From DATCYX01 sp037444705 (GTDB lineage Bacteria; Chloroflexota; Anaerolineae; Anaerolineales; UBA4823): DNA of 64,000 bases. The DNA lies in NCBI GenBank assembly GCA_037444705.1, contig JBBILY010000001.1, forward strand, positions 14,546-78,545, read 5' to 3'. A program made the translations under genes and the position numbers. The notes beneath the pieces are model-generated. The model had not been told where the DNA came from, did not search any database, and worked only from the letters and a program-made list of their open reading frames with translations. Of the stretch, positions 53,444-62,982 are shown one piece after another. How positions within the stretch are numbered: the first letter of the stretch is position 1; each line of letters begins with the position of its first letter.

Positions 53444-53475
53444 TGGCGATCTTCACCAGGAATATCCCATTGACT

Positions 53476-53784
53476 CTAGATTGCAGGGGGAATTGGCTCC
53501 TCGGTGGCTGATTTCTCCTGGGGCTTCTTGCGCAGGGTCACTGCCCAGACTATCAGCGGTATGGCGACAAAGATCACCCCCAGGCACAACACCGCCAGCC
53601 CAGCCATGACCACTCGACGTGGTTCGGTGCTGCCGAAGAAATCAATCTCTGCACCCGGGATCAGCCCAATCACAGCGAATAACGTGCCCATACACATGGC
53701 AAAAAGCCCTGGCAAGCCACATAACAACACGCTGATGATGGTGGCGATCACTGCGGCCGTGTTCCTTTTGGTCTCGTTCTCCAT
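53476..53784 (-). CDS. small two-helix membrane protein
   Basis: The 102-residue product has two hydrophobic helices (about 10-44 and 58-84), a polar loop with GAEIDFFGSTEPRR between them and a charged C-terminal tail. It matches no family I can name with confidence. It lies 17 nt downstream of pheT on the same strand and could be co-transcribed. GGAGA lies before the ATG. Confidence 0.65.
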   Translation of the reverse strand: MENETKRNTAAVIATIISVLLCGLPGLFAMCMGTLFAVIGLIPGAEIDFFGSTEPRRVVMAGLAVLCLGVIFVAIPLIVWAVTLRKKPQEKSATEEPIPPAI

Positions 53785-53801
53785 AACATTCTCCTCTCTG
53801 T

Positions 53802-56405
53802 TTATAGACTGCGCAACTTTGCTCCCAATTCCTGTTCCAGGCGACGTACAATGCGTTGGCGGATTTGGGCCACTTCCTCATCGGTCAGAGTGCGGTCGGG
53901 AGCCTGATAGGTCAGGCTGTATGCCAGGCTCTTTTTACCGCGGCCAATTTGTTCGCCTCGATAGACATCGAACAGGCGTATACGGCTGATCAGTTTTCCA
54001 CCCGCCTGCTCGATCAGGGTCGCCACTCGCTCAGCCGGCAAGCTCTCGTCCACCACCACTGCCAGGTCTTCTAAAACGGGAGGATAAGCGGGTACGGCTT
54101 GCACATCGTAGCGATCGGGCACCAGCGCCTGAAGTGCCTCCAGGTCGAACTCCCCTGCCAGGAGGGGGGTTGGCGGCAAATCATAACGTTGACGCACCAG
54201 GGGATGTACTTCACCAAAAACGCCCAGCGAGCGACCGTTTACGATCAGGCGGGCGCACTTTCCCGGATGGTAGGTTGAATGCTCCGCAGCCTCATAGCGC
54301 ACCTCTGCAATGTGTAGCCCATCCAGCAACGCCTGGAGGATGCCTTTCAGGTCATAGAAATCCATGGGCGCGGTGTCAGCTGCTTGCCAGCCGGGCAATT
54401 GACGCGGGCCAGTCAGGACAAGCGCCAGACGGGTGGGCTCCTGGGGTAAACGGCTTGTCTCGCTGGCAAGGAACACCGGGCCGATTTCGAACAATGCCTG
54501 GCGCGGGTAAAGGCGGGCATTTCGTTCCACCACCTCCAATAAACCAGGCAGCAGCCTCTGGCGCATAACCACACGGTCGCTGGCAATGGGGTTCACCAGG
54601 CGCAGGTAAGGCCCCAGGCTATTCTGCTCTAAGGGAGGGAGGTGCCCTTCTGTAGCGCTTGCCGCGGGATGAAGTTCGGAGAAAATGCGCGCTTCGCGCT
54701 CCGGCGCAGTCATACGATAAGTCATAACTTCTTGCAACCCTAATGTCACCAGCAGATCGCGAATGCGTTCCTCCACTTCCAGAGATGGATTGCCACGCTG
54801 AGGTGGCAGCGCGTCGGCCATGCGTGTTTCGGGGATGCGGTCATAGCCGTAGATGCGGGCAATCTCTTCCATCAAATCTGCCTGGCCGACGATCCCCTCG
54901 CCGATATCGAGGCGGTGGTCTGGAGCAGTGGCATAAATGCTTTGTCCATCCACCCTCAGGCTGAATTCCAGGCGGCGCAGGATATCGGCGATTTCCGCCA
55001 CACTCAGGCGCACCCCCAGCCAGCGTTCCACATCTTTGGGGGTGATCTCAACCGTGGGAGCGCTGGGAGGCAGGGGGTAATTATTCACTAACCCTTGGGC
55101 GACTTTGCCGCCAGACCACTGGCGCATTAGTTCCAGGCCCCGCAGCACGCCGCGCTCTGCCATGGCCGGATGTATCCCACGCGAGAAGCGGTAGGCGGCC
55201 TCAGAGGGCAAATTCTGCGCCAGCACGGTGCGGCGGGTGTGGATCATGTTCCAGGCTGCGCCTTCCAGGAGCACATTGCGCGTCTGCTGGCTGACTTCCG
55301 ATTCGGCCCCACCCATGACCCCTGCCAGGGCCAGAGGGCCCGCCTGATCGGTGACCAGGATGGTAAATTCATCCAGAGCGCGTTCCACTCCATCCAGAGT
55401 GACCAGGCGTTCACCCGGACGAGCCAGGCGGGTGATGATCGTGGGAGGTTCTCCCCCGGCGCGCGCCCGTAACACATCGTAGTCAAAGGCATGCAGGGGT
55501 TGGCCGATTTCAAGCATGACGTAGTTGGTGACATCTACGATATTATTAATCGGGCGCATCCCTGCCAGACGTAAGCGACGCTGTACCCAGTAGGGGCTGG
55601 GCCTGATCTCAACGTTCTCGATAAGCCCCACCACAAAGCGCGGGTTGAGTTGGGGATCGCTGATCACGATTGAGACGCGCCCCTGGATTGGGGCACCTTC
55701 CATCAGCACCTGAAAGGAAGGCGGGCGCAATGGCTGGGCGGTGAGAGCGGTCACTTCGCGGGCTACGCCCCATATATTGGCAGCGCGGATCAGGTTGGGT
55801 GTGATTGCAATATCTAAAACTGCATCCCCCATATAATCCACCAATGGCATCCCGAGCGGAGCGTCATCGTCCAGGATGATGATGCCCTCGTGATCCTCGG
55901 AAATGCCCAGTTCTTTTTCTGAACAGGCCATTGAGTAGGATTCGACGCCACGGATTTTGGTGCGCTTGAGGGTGGTGAGCACCTGTCCCGGCTGATGTCC
56001 ATCGTAGATGCGGGCTCCTTCGCGGGCATAAGCCACTTTAATCGGTTTTGGCAGTGGCCCCTTGCCTTTATAAGGAAACAGGTTGGGGGCGCCAGTCAGG
56101 ACCAGGTGCTCCTGTGTGCCATCGTGCAGGCGGCACAGCACCAGGCGGTCGGCGTTGGGATGGGGCATGACCTCGTAAATTGCCCCGACCACAATCTTAT
56201 CTGCCTCCCACTCGATGCCGCTGATCTTTGTCTCTTGGCGAAGGTGCCCGCCTGAACGGCCTTCGGTTTTGCCCTTGGGCATGGGTAAGCCCACATAGCG
56301 GATTTCTTCCACTTCCAGCCCGGCCATGGTCAAGCGGCGTGCTAACTCTTCCAGGGGAAGGGTGATATCTACGTAATCTTTGAGCCAGGAAACAGGGACT
56401 TTCAT
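53802..56405 (-). CDS. pheT: phenylalanyl-tRNA synthetase beta chain
   Basis: The 867-residue protein starts MKVPVSWLKDYVDITLPLEE and has the tRNA-binding OB domain (about 40-190), the B3/B4 editing domain (about 220-400: RPINNIVDVTNYVMLEIGQP), B5, the pseudo-catalytic core and the C-terminal FDX-ACB anticodon domain (YPPVLEDLAVVVDESLPAER). It pairs with PheS to charge tRNA-Phe. The ATG is 12 nt after the pheS stop with GAGGTG before it. Confidence 0.96.
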   Translation of the reverse strand: MKVPVSWLKDYVDITLPLEELARRLTMAGLEVEEIRYVGLPMPKGKTEGRSGGHLRQETKISGIEWEADKIVVGAIYEVMPHPNADRLVLCRLHDGTQEHLVLTGAPNLFPYKGKGPLPKPIKVAYAREGARIYDGHQPGQVLTTLKRTKIRGVESYSMACSEKELGISEDHEGIIILDDDAPLGMPLVDYMGDAVLDIAITPNLIRAANIWGVAREVTALTAQPLRPPSFQVLMEGAPIQGRVSIVISDPQLNPRFVVGLIENVEIRPSPYWVQRRLRLAGMRPINNIVDVTNYVMLEIGQPLHAFDYDVLRARAGGEPPTIITRLARPGERLVTLDGVERALDEFTILVTDQAGPLALAGVMGGAESEVSQQTRNVLLEGAAWNMIHTRRTVLAQNLPSEAAYRFSRGIHPAMAERGVLRGLELMRQWSGGKVAQGLVNNYPLPPSAPTVEITPKDVERWLGVRLSVAEIADILRRLEFSLRVDGQSIYATAPDHRLDIGEGIVGQADLMEEIARIYGYDRIPETRMADALPPQRGNPSLEVEERIRDLLVTLGLQEVMTYRMTAPEREARIFSELHPAASATEGHLPPLEQNSLGPYLRLVNPIASDRVVMRQRLLPGLLEVVERNARLYPRQALFEIGPVFLASETSRLPQEPTRLALVLTGPRQLPGWQAADTAPMDFYDLKGILQALLDGLHIAEVRYEAAEHSTYHPGKCARLIVNGRSLGVFGEVHPLVRQRYDLPPTPLLAGEFDLEALQALVPDRYDVQAVPAYPPVLEDLAVVVDESLPAERVATLIEQAGGKLISRIRLFDVYRGEQIGRGKKSLAYSLTYQAPDRTLTDEEVAQIRQRIVRRLEQELGAKLRSL

Positions 56406-56417
56406 AAGCACCTCACC

Positions 56418-57476
56418 TCAGAATTGTTCCAGGAACCTCAAATCGTTAGCCCAGAAATAGCGAATATCCTCGATGCGGTGGCGCAACATGGTGATGCGCT
56501 CGGGCCCCATACCAAAGGCAAAGCCGCTATAGCGTTCAGGGTCATAGCCGCCATTGCGCAACACGATCGGATGCACCATACCACATCCCAGGATCTCCAG
56601 CCAGCCGGTACGCTTACAGACTGCACAGCCCTGGCCACCGCACACAAAGCATTCTACGTCCATCTCGGCGCTAGGTTCGGTGAAGGGGAAATGAGACGCG
56701 CGGAAGCGAGTGCGCACTTGCTGCCCGAAAAAGCGCCGTGCAAAGTCGCTCAGGGTGCCTTTGAGATCGCTGAAGGTGATGTTTTTCCCCACTGCCAGCC
56801 CTTCGATTTGGGTGAATTGCACTTCGGAGCGGGCGGTGATCTGCTCATAGCGATAGCACATCCCGGGCAGGATAATGCGCACCGCGGGCGGGTCTTCAGG
56901 GTTCAGTGCGGCGAACTGACGCATGGCGTGGATTTGACCGGGCGAGGTGTGGGTGCGGAGCAAGACCGGATTGTCCTTTTCTTCGGGTGCTTCGATATAA
57001 AACGAATCCTGCATTTCGCGGGCGGGATGATGGGGCGGGAAGTTGAGCAATTGGAAGTTATATTCATCCGTCTCCACATCTCGCGAGCGGAAGACCTGAA
57101 AGCCCATCTCAGCGAAAATGCGGTAGATATGGCGATGGGTTTGGGTGACGGGATGCAGGCGACCGCGCAAGATGGGACGACCCGGCAAGGTTACATCCAA
57201 ACGCTCCGCCTCCAGAGAACGCCTCAGGGCCGCTTGTCTTAAGGCGTTGGCCTTGGCTTCGAGGGCGGCCTCCAGGGTGCGTTTGACCTCATTGGCGCGC
57301 CGCCCGATCGCTGGCCGCTCTTCTTTTGGCAGTCCGCCCAATTGATCAAACACTTTCATTAAAGGCGCATTGCGCCCCAGGTATGCCACCCGCCAGGCTT
57401 CCAGGCTGGCTTCATCCTGTACGCCCTCCAGTGCAGACAATGCCGCACGTTCAATTTGATCTAATTGCGCCAGCAT
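56418..57476 (-). CDS. pheS: phenylalanyl-tRNA synthetase alpha chain
   Basis: The 352-residue protein has an N-terminal coiled coil (about 1-85) and the class II catalytic core (RHIYRIFAEMGFQVFRSRDV, LLRTHTSPGQIHAMR, GMCYRYEQITARSEVQFTQI, GFAFGMGPERITMLRHRIED). A Cys-rich insert CFVCGGQGCAVCKRTG may bind zinc. AAGGAGG precedes the ATG. The gene is under a T-box leader. Confidence 0.96.
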   Translation of the reverse strand: MLAQLDQIERAALSALEGVQDEASLEAWRVAYLGRNAPLMKVFDQLGGLPKEERPAIGRRANEVKRTLEAALEAKANALRQAALRRSLEAERLDVTLPGRPILRGRLHPVTQTHRHIYRIFAEMGFQVFRSRDVETDEYNFQLLNFPPHHPAREMQDSFYIEAPEEKDNPVLLRTHTSPGQIHAMRQFAALNPEDPPAVRIILPGMCYRYEQITARSEVQFTQIEGLAVGKNITFSDLKGTLSDFARRFFGQQVRTRFRASHFPFTEPSAEMDVECFVCGGQGCAVCKRTGWLEILGCGMVHPIVLRNGGYDPERYSGFAFGMGPERITMLRHRIEDIRYFWANDLRFLEQF

Positions 57477-57491
57477 ATCGCCTCCTTAATC

Positions 57492-57791
57492 AAAACTCCC
57501 GTCCCGCGAAGGGACGGGAGGGGATTCCCGCGGTACCACCCATCTTGGCTACCCATGTAGCCCACTCTCACCGACCACGTGATCGGCTGCCCGAGTTAAC
57601 GCCGGGACTGCGGCTCGAACTACTGGATGGGGCAAAGGTTATTTTGCCTCAGCCCATCGTTCACCCGAGCGCTCGGGAGGGAACTTCGGCCAGTTTCCAC
57701 CGCGCCGGGGTCTCAGTCTGCGCCCCAGGCCTCCCTGTCGGCTTCCGCTGGCTTACTTTCCTCCGTCATCGCTTTTCAATGGTGGGTTGTT
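57492..57791 (-). ncRNA. T-box leader of pheST, likely tRNA-Phe responsive
   Basis: On the minus strand the conserved T-box GGGTGGTACCGCGG (57528-57541) is followed by the terminator stem CTCCCGTCCC-TTCGC-GGGACGGGAG (57496-57520) and TTTTG. The AGTA motif of stem I lies near 57753-57758, and GAA-G-TTC near 57681-57687 gives a UUC phenylalanine specifier opposite it. Uncharged tRNA-Phe pairing with the specifier and T-box would form the antiterminator and allow pheST transcription. Confidence 0.93.
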
Positions 57792-57797
57792 GACCCT

Positions 57798-57825
57798 ATT
57801 ATCTGCAAAAAGAGAACTCTGTCAA
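57798..57825 (-). promoter_or_regulatory. pheST promoter TTGACA-N16-GATAAT
   Basis: On the minus strand TTGACA (57820-57825) and GATAAT (57798-57803) are 16 bp apart, just before the T-box leader. Confidence 0.75.
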
Positions 57826-57849
57826 GGTGGCGAAAGTTGTTTTTAAACC

Positions 57850-57878
57850 TTGACTTTTTCACCTGGGCTGATTACCAT
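57850..57878 (+). promoter_or_regulatory. thioredoxin promoter TTGACT-N17-TACCAT
   Basis: TTGACT (57850-57855) and TACCAT (57873-57878) are 17 bp apart and lie 35 nt before the thioredoxin start, divergent from the pheST promoter. Confidence 0.45.
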
Positions 57879-57912
57879 GTCGCCTGGTAAAACAATCACA
57901 GGAGGCATGCGG

Positions 57913-58245
57913 ATGGGTGAAATTCCCCATATAAATCAAGCGGAATTTCGAAATGAGGTGCTTGAATCTTCTCTACCGGTCATGGTAGATTTCACCGCGG
58001 TATGGTGTGGACCGTGTAAAATGCTTGACCCCGTTGTCACACAATTAGCGGCTGAGTGGAATGGCAAAGTCAAGGCGGTCAAGGTGGACGTGGATGAAAA
58101 TCCCGATCTGGCCATGCAATATGGGGTGATGGGGGTGCCGGGTCTGATGCTGTTCGTCAACGGCGAGCCTAAGGCGCGCCTCGTGGGTTATCAGCCCAAG
58201 GATCGAATTATCCGTCAATTCTCTCCTCACCTGCAAGCCGCCTGA
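57913..58245 (+). CDS. trxA: thioredoxin
   Basis: The 110-residue protein has the thioredoxin fold with active site WCGPCK (Cys32, Cys35), the cis-Pro in GVPGLMLF and the usual length. It reduces protein disulfides in the cytosol using thioredoxin reductase, which is not in the window. AGGAGG is 7 nt before this ATG, whereas an ATG two codons earlier is too close to it. It is the only plus-strand gene between pheST and the liv operon. Confidence 0.95.
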   Translation: MGEIPHINQAEFRNEVLESSLPVMVDFTAVWCGPCKMLDPVVTQLAAEWNGKVKAVKVDVDENPDLAMQYGVMGVPGLMLFVNGEPKARLVGYQPKDRIIRQFSPHLQAA

Positions 58246-58305
58246 ATGGAAATGGCAGCGGCTGAGGGCGCGCCGACCACAGGCGCGCCCTGTCGGCCAG
58301 AGTGC

Positions 58306-59028
58306 TCACCCACCCAGATAGGCAGCTTTGACGCTCGGGTTATCGCTCAGTTCTTGCGCCGTCCCCGCCAGGGTGATACGCCCGGTTTCAAGCACGTAGC
58401 CGCGATGGGCCAGTTTCAAAGCCTGGCGGGCGTTTTGCTCCACCAACAGGATGGTGGTGCCGGCGGCGTTGATTTCGCGCAGGATGTTAAAAATCTCGCG
58501 CACCAACACCGGAGCCAGCCCCATGGATGGCTCATCCAGCAACATCAGCCGCCCGCGCGTCATCAGCGCCCGTGCCACAGCCAGCATTTGCTGCTCACCC
58601 CCCGAGAGCGTACCCGCCAGTTGATTCTGACGCTCAGCCAGGCGCGGGAAGAGGTCGAACACACGTTGAAAATCCTGGCGCAGGTTCTGACGATCCTTGC
58701 GACTCCAGGTGGCGAGTTTCAAATTCTCCATGACGGTCAAGTTAGCAAAAATGCCTCGCCCTTCAGGTACATGGGAAATGCCCATTTCCACAATGCGATG
58801 GGCGGGAACAGTGCGCAAATCTAAATCGCCAAAGATGATCTTCCCACTGCGGACGGGGACGATTCCGGAGATGGCACGTAGCAACGTGGACTTACCCGCC
58901 CCGTTAGCGCCGATCAGGGTGACGATTTCCCCTTCATGCACTTCTAGCGAGATGCCCTGCAAGGCCAGGATGTTGCCATAGGCAACATGCAGGTCTTGAA
59001 TGGAAAGCAATGCACCGTTGGAGGTCAC
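58306..59028 (-). CDS. livF: branched-chain amino acid type ABC transporter ATPase LivF
   Basis: The 240-residue ATPase has Walker A (GANGAGKSTLL), the signature LSGGEQQMLAVARAL, Walker B (LMLLDEPSMGLAP) and the LivF-type ending. It works with LivG to power import. Its start overlaps the livG stop by 4 nt and it is the last gene of livKHMGF. Confidence 0.95.
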   Translation of the reverse strand: MTSNGALLSIQDLHVAYGNILALQGISLEVHEGEIVTLIGANGAGKSTLLRAISGIVPVRSGKIIFGDLDLRTVPAHRIVEMGISHVPEGRGIFANLTVMENLKLATWSRKDRQNLRQDFQRVFDLFPRLAERQNQLAGTLSGGEQQMLAVARALMTRGRLMLLDEPSMGLAPVLVREIFNILREINAAGTTILLVEQNARQALKLAHRGYVLETGRITLAGTAQELSDNPSVKAAYLGG

Positions 59029-59795
59029 AGGATCACCTCCTCACCCAGATAGGCTTCGATAACGCGCGGGTGATTTTGAATTTCGGCCGGGCTGCCTTCA
59101 GCGATGGTTTGACCGAAGTCCAGCACTTTGATGCGTTCGGCGATGCCCATTACCACCCGCATCTGATGTTCGATGAGCAAGATGGTCAACTTGAACTCGC
59201 GCCGCAGCCACAAAATGGTTTCCATCAACTGCCCTACCTCGGCCGGGTTCATGCCGGCCGCCGGCTCGTCTAAAAGCAACAGGGTAGGGCGAGTGGCCAG
59301 GGCGCGGGCGATCTCCAGGCGACGTTGTTGACCATAGGGCAGATTTTTGGAAGTGGCTTCAGCCAGGTCGGCCAGGCCGAAAATGTTCAACAGTTCCAGC
59401 GCCTCCTGGCGGACACGGGATTCCAGAGCGGTGAAGCGCGGCAGGCACAACAGAGCTTCCCAGGGGGAATAGCCCACGCGGGCGTAATGGGCGATGCGCA
59501 CGTTATCCAGAACCGTTAATTCTTTGAACAGGCGAATAGTTTGAAAAGTGCGCGCAATGCCGCGCTGAATGATCTCATGCGGTTGTAGACCGATCAGGTT
59601 TTGATCCTGAAAGACAATTGTGCCTTCAGTTGGACGGTAAACCCCGGTGATCAGATTGAACACGGTGGTTTTTCCCGCGCCATTTGGTCCAATAATCGCC
59701 ACCAGTTCGCCGGGTTGTAAATCGAGGTTAAAATCGTAAACTGCCCGCAAGCCGCCAAAGTAATGGGTAAGATGTTCAATGTGCAATAAGGTCAT
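59025..59795 (-). CDS. livG: branched-chain amino acid type ABC transporter ATPase LivG
   Basis: The 256-residue ATPase has Walker A (GPNGAGKTTVFNLITG), the family GIARTFQTIRLF motif, a variant signature LPYGQQRRLEIARALA and Walker B (LLLLDEPAAGMNP). The LPYGQQ signature is normal for LivG. Start overlaps the livM stop by 4 nt. Confidence 0.95.
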   Translation of the reverse strand: MTLLHIEHLTHYFGGLRAVYDFNLDLQPGELVAIIGPNGAGKTTVFNLITGVYRPTEGTIVFQDQNLIGLQPHEIIQRGIARTFQTIRLFKELTVLDNVRIAHYARVGYSPWEALLCLPRFTALESRVRQEALELLNIFGLADLAEATSKNLPYGQQRRLEIARALATRPTLLLLDEPAAGMNPAEVGQLMETILWLRREFKLTILLIEHQMRVVMGIAERIKVLDFGQTIAEGSPAEIQNHPRVIEAYLGEEVIL

Positions 59796-60826
59796 AGCGA
59801 CATCCCTTTAACCGGTTGAGCTGCCTGGACACGTTTTCTGTGTTCTTCAAGCACCTCCGGGTGTTCATCGCGGGGTATCAGGAAGCGAAACTCACGCAAG
59901 CCCATGATGCCGCGGGGGCGGAAGATCATCAGCAGAATGAGCATGAGAGGGGCAACTACCAGACGCCACTCCTGAGAGATACCCAATTGCTGCAGAACAG
60001 TGCGCAAGCCCTCCAATACCAGAGTGAAAATCGTGGCGCCTAGAATAGAGCCACCCAGACTGCCAATGCCGCCCAAATACACCATCACCAACATGTCCGT
60101 GGATTTTAAGATCGTAAACGAGCGCGGGTTAATGAATTGCAACTCGTGAGCAAACAAGCCGCCAGCGATGCCAGCCAGGAAGGCAGAAAAGACGAAGGTT
60201 AGCACTTTCACCTGACGCGTATTAACCCCTACCAGCCCGGAGGCAATCTCATCTTCGCGTATGGAGAGCACCCCCCGCCCAAAGTTTGAGAAAACATAAT
60301 TGCGCGCCAGGATGAGGGTCAGGATCACCCACACATACACCCAGGCCAGGGTGGTCAGTTTATCCATGCCCATAAAGCCGCGCGGGCCACCGATCACATC
60401 CAGGTTCTCCAGCACGCTTTTGATAATCATGTTGAAAGCCAGGGTGACAATAGCCAGGTAGTCGCCGCGCGTGCGGAAGGAGGGGAAGGCGATCCCTAGG
60501 CCAGCAATGCCGGCTGCCACCCCGCCGGCCAGCAGCGCCACAGGGAAGAGAAACGGCCCTGCCTGGCGGGGGAAGACCCATACCGTAAGCAGGGAGGCCA
60601 CATAGGCGCCGATAGCCATAAAACCGGCGTGACCCACGGAAAACTCGCCCATATAGCCATTCACCAGGTTCAAACTGACCGTGAGCATGATGTTGATGCC
60701 GATGTATTTGAGCACCAGGTCCACATAGGGGTTGATCAGGCCAGTTTTGGGCAATAGAATGGTGAGGGGAAAGATCAGGATTAAGATCAGGGGCAGCCCC
60801 CAGCGCTTCCAGAAATTGCGCTTCAT
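59792..60826 (-). CDS. livM: branched-chain amino acid type ABC permease LivM
   Basis: The 344-residue membrane protein has about nine helices and the family patterns GYMGEFSVGHAGFMAIGAYV and REDEIASGLVGVNTRQVKVL. It forms the channel with LivH. It lies 15 nt after livH and overlaps livG by 4 nt. Confidence 0.95.
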   Translation of the reverse strand: MKRNFWKRWGLPLILILIFPLTILLPKTGLINPYVDLVLKYIGINIMLTVSLNLVNGYMGEFSVGHAGFMAIGAYVASLLTVWVFPRQAGPFLFPVALLAGGVAAGIAGLGIAFPSFRTRGDYLAIVTLAFNMIIKSVLENLDVIGGPRGFMGMDKLTTLAWVYVWVILTLILARNYVFSNFGRGVLSIREDEIASGLVGVNTRQVKVLTFVFSAFLAGIAGGLFAHELQFINPRSFTILKSTDMLVMVYLGGIGSLGGSILGATIFTLVLEGLRTVLQQLGISQEWRLVVAPLMLILLMIFRPRGIMGLREFRFLIPRDEHPEVLEEHRKRVQAAQPVKGMSL

Positions 60827-60841
60827 AAGTGTGTACTCCTC

Positions 60842-61750
60842 TCAGACCTTCTGTGTGATGGGTCGCCCTAGGATCCCTGTGGGGCGGAAGATCAAAAGCA
60901 CCAGGAGCAAGGAGAAGGCCATAAAATCGCGATAAGTGGAGGGCAGGAAGACCGGGGTGAAAATCTCCACAAAGCCCAGGATGAACCCCCCTATCATCGC
61001 CCCGCGGATATTGCCGATGCCCCCTACCACGGCTGAAATGAAGGCCCACCAGCCAATGCGAATCCCCATATAGGGATCAATGGTGTAGGCCATGCCGTAG
61101 AGCGTCCCGCCCACAGCCGCGATGGAAGCCCCCAGGGCAAAGGTGAGCGAGATAATGCGATCCACGGGCACCCCCATCAAAGGCACGGTGAACTTATCCC
61201 AAGAGATGGCGCGCATCGCCATGCCCACCATGGTGCGCCGCACGATGGTATCCAAAAGAAACATGACCAATGCTGATACCACAATAATGGCAATCTGGAT
61301 AGTAGAAACGGTCACCCCACCCAGGTTATAGTTAATTTGAGGAATCAAAGGGGGAAGGAAGCGCGGCGCTGGCCCAACGGGTTTAAAAGCCACCATGAAG
61401 TTTTCCAAAAACAACCCCACGCCCAGGGCGGTGATCACCGCCGAGATGCGCGGCGCCGTGCGCAAGGGCTTATAAGCCAGGCGCTCGATGACAATGGCCA
61501 GCAGGGCGGTGCCAAACATGGCCACCAGCAGGGTAGCCACGAAGGTCACCACCGGATGGATGGGCAGTGCCAGGCTCAAGATCAGGGTAGAACAGAAGAA
61601 AGCCAGATAGGTGCTGACCATGAAGATGTCGCCATGGGCGAAGTTGATCATGGTCAAGATGCCGTAGACCATGGTGTAACCCAGGGCGATGAGGGCATAA
61701 ACGCTTCCCACCTGGAGCGCATTAAGAATTTGCTGAATATAAAACTGCAT
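60842..61750 (-). CDS. livH: branched-chain amino acid type ABC permease LivH
   Basis: The 302-residue membrane protein shows ALIALGYTMVYGILTMINFA and HGDIFMVSTYLAFF near the start and VGGIGNIRGAMIGGFILGFV toward the end, typical of LivH. It pairs with LivM. A strong hairpin separates it from the binding-protein gene upstream. Confidence 0.95.
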   Translation of the reverse strand: MQFYIQQILNALQVGSVYALIALGYTMVYGILTMINFAHGDIFMVSTYLAFFCSTLILSLALPIHPVVTFVATLLVAMFGTALLAIVIERLAYKPLRTAPRISAVITALGVGLFLENFMVAFKPVGPAPRFLPPLIPQINYNLGGVTVSTIQIAIIVVSALVMFLLDTIVRRTMVGMAMRAISWDKFTVPLMGVPVDRIISLTFALGASIAAVGGTLYGMAYTIDPYMGIRIGWWAFISAVVGGIGNIRGAMIGGFILGFVEIFTPVFLPSTYRDFMAFSLLLVLLIFRPTGILGRPITQKV

Positions 61751-61772
61751 TCAAGGCCTCCGCGGTCATAGG

Positions 61773-61800
61773 GAGGGCGGCTGTAGCCACAGCCGCCCTC
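61773..61800 (-). other. 12-bp stem-loop between livK and livH
   Basis: GAGGGCGGCTGT and ACAGCCGCCCTC pair perfectly around a 4-nt loop. There is no T-run, so it probably stabilises livK mRNA or lowers transcription of the downstream permease genes. Confidence 0.75.
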
Positions 61801-61821
61801 GGATCACTCGAATTTGCTGCC

Positions 61822-62982
61822 TTACGGATTGGCTGTGGCGAAGTAAGTGAATTTGCCACCTTTGATCTGTAAGATCACTGCGCTCTTGATGGGGTCACCG
61901 CTGCCTTTGAACTGCATATTGCCGGTCACGCCTTCATAGGCAGTGATCGCGGCCAGAGCATCGCGCACGGCCTGGCGGTCAATTTTGCCTGCAGCCTTAA
62001 TGGCCTGGAAGAGCAACCCGAAAGAGTCGTAGGTCAGAGCGGCCACATCATCGGGCGTCTTGCCATAGGCGGCCTCATAGGCTTTAATAAAAGCCTGGGC
62101 TTTAGGAGTGGCAATGTCGGCTGCGTAGTGGGTGGTGAAGTAATATCCTTCACACTCAGCCCCACACAGGGTGATCAATTCCAGGTTGCCCCAAGAGTCG
62201 CTGCCCAGGATGGTGCCGGTGAAGCCCACTTTGTGCGCCTGCTGCACCTGGAGCGGTACCTCGCTGTAGTAGTTGGGCAGGAAGAGGCTGTCAGCCCCGG
62301 CTTCCTTGATCTTGGTCAACTGGGCGGAGAAGTCCTTATCGCCGGTGGTGTAGGTTTCAAAAGCCACCACCTGAATGCCATTTTCCTCCATGGTCTTTTT
62401 GTAGAATTCGGCAATGCCCTTATTGTATTCTGAAGCCACGTCGTAAAGCACGGCTGGTTTTGTGGTCTTCAGTTGCTCGATAGCGAACTTGGCGGCAACC
62501 CGCCCCTGGAAGTCGTCAATGAAGGCGGCGCGGAAGACGTATTGCTTGGGTTGGCCGGTTTTAGCGTCAATAGTGGTCTTGGGGTTGGTGGACCAGGGGC
62601 TGATCATGGGCATCTTGCTGGATTCGGCCACCTCGGCCGCGGGGATGGCGTTGCGGCTGGCGTTGGGGCCGATCATAGCCAGGACGCCGGCTGTGGCCAG
62701 TTTTTGCGCCGCAGCCGCCGCCGATTCGGCTTTATCTTCGTTGTCTTCAATCTGCAATTCGATGGTGTACTTCTTCCCGCCTACCTCCAATCCCCCGGCG
62801 TTGTTAATCTCCTTCACCGCCAGTTCGGCAGCGTTTTTACAGGATTCCCCTACCACGGGGATGCCGCCGGTCAATTCGGCGTTCAGGCCAATTTTGATCG
62901 TGGCAGGCGCAGCCGGCTGACAGGCGCCTAAAATCAGGCTCAGGAACAAAGCCGTCAAAATCAAGAGAGAGGTGCGTTTCAT
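61822..62982 (-). CDS. livK: branched-chain amino acid type ABC substrate-binding lipoprotein
   Basis: The 386-residue protein has a lipobox (LSLILGACQP, Cys21) and a periplasmic-binding fold of the LivJ/LivK type (IKIGLNAELTGGIPVVGESC, AMIGPNASRNAIPAAEVAES, ADSLFLPNYYSEVPLQVQQA). It captures an amino acid or a short amide-type ligand; related proteins also bind urea or aromatic acids, so the ligand is open. AAGGAGAAAG precedes the ATG. It is first in the operon. Confidence 0.93.
   Translation of the reverse strand: MKRTSLLILTALFLSLILGACQPAAPATIKIGLNAELTGGIPVVGESCKNAAELAVKEINNAGGLEVGGKKYTIELQIEDNEDKAESAAAAAQKLATAGVLAMIGPNASRNAIPAAEVAESSKMPMISPWSTNPKTTIDAKTGQPKQYVFRAAFIDDFQGRVAAKFAIEQLKTTKPAVLYDVASEYNKGIAEFYKKTMEENGIQVVAFETYTTGDKDFSAQLTKIKEAGADSLFLPNYYSEVPLQVQQAHKVGFTGTILGSDSWGNLELITLCGAECEGYYFTTHYAADIATPKAQAFIKAYEAAYGKTPDDVAALTYDSFGLLFQAIKAAGKIDRQAVRDALAAITAYEGVTGNMQFKGSGDPIKSAVILQIKGGKFTYFATANP

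Noticed and set aside
57540..57800. tRNA-like sequence near the pheST leader
   Set aside because: The GGTACCGCGG and TTCGAA-like pieces belong to the T-box leader; no cloverleaf can be formed. No tRNA or rRNA gene was found elsewhere in the window.
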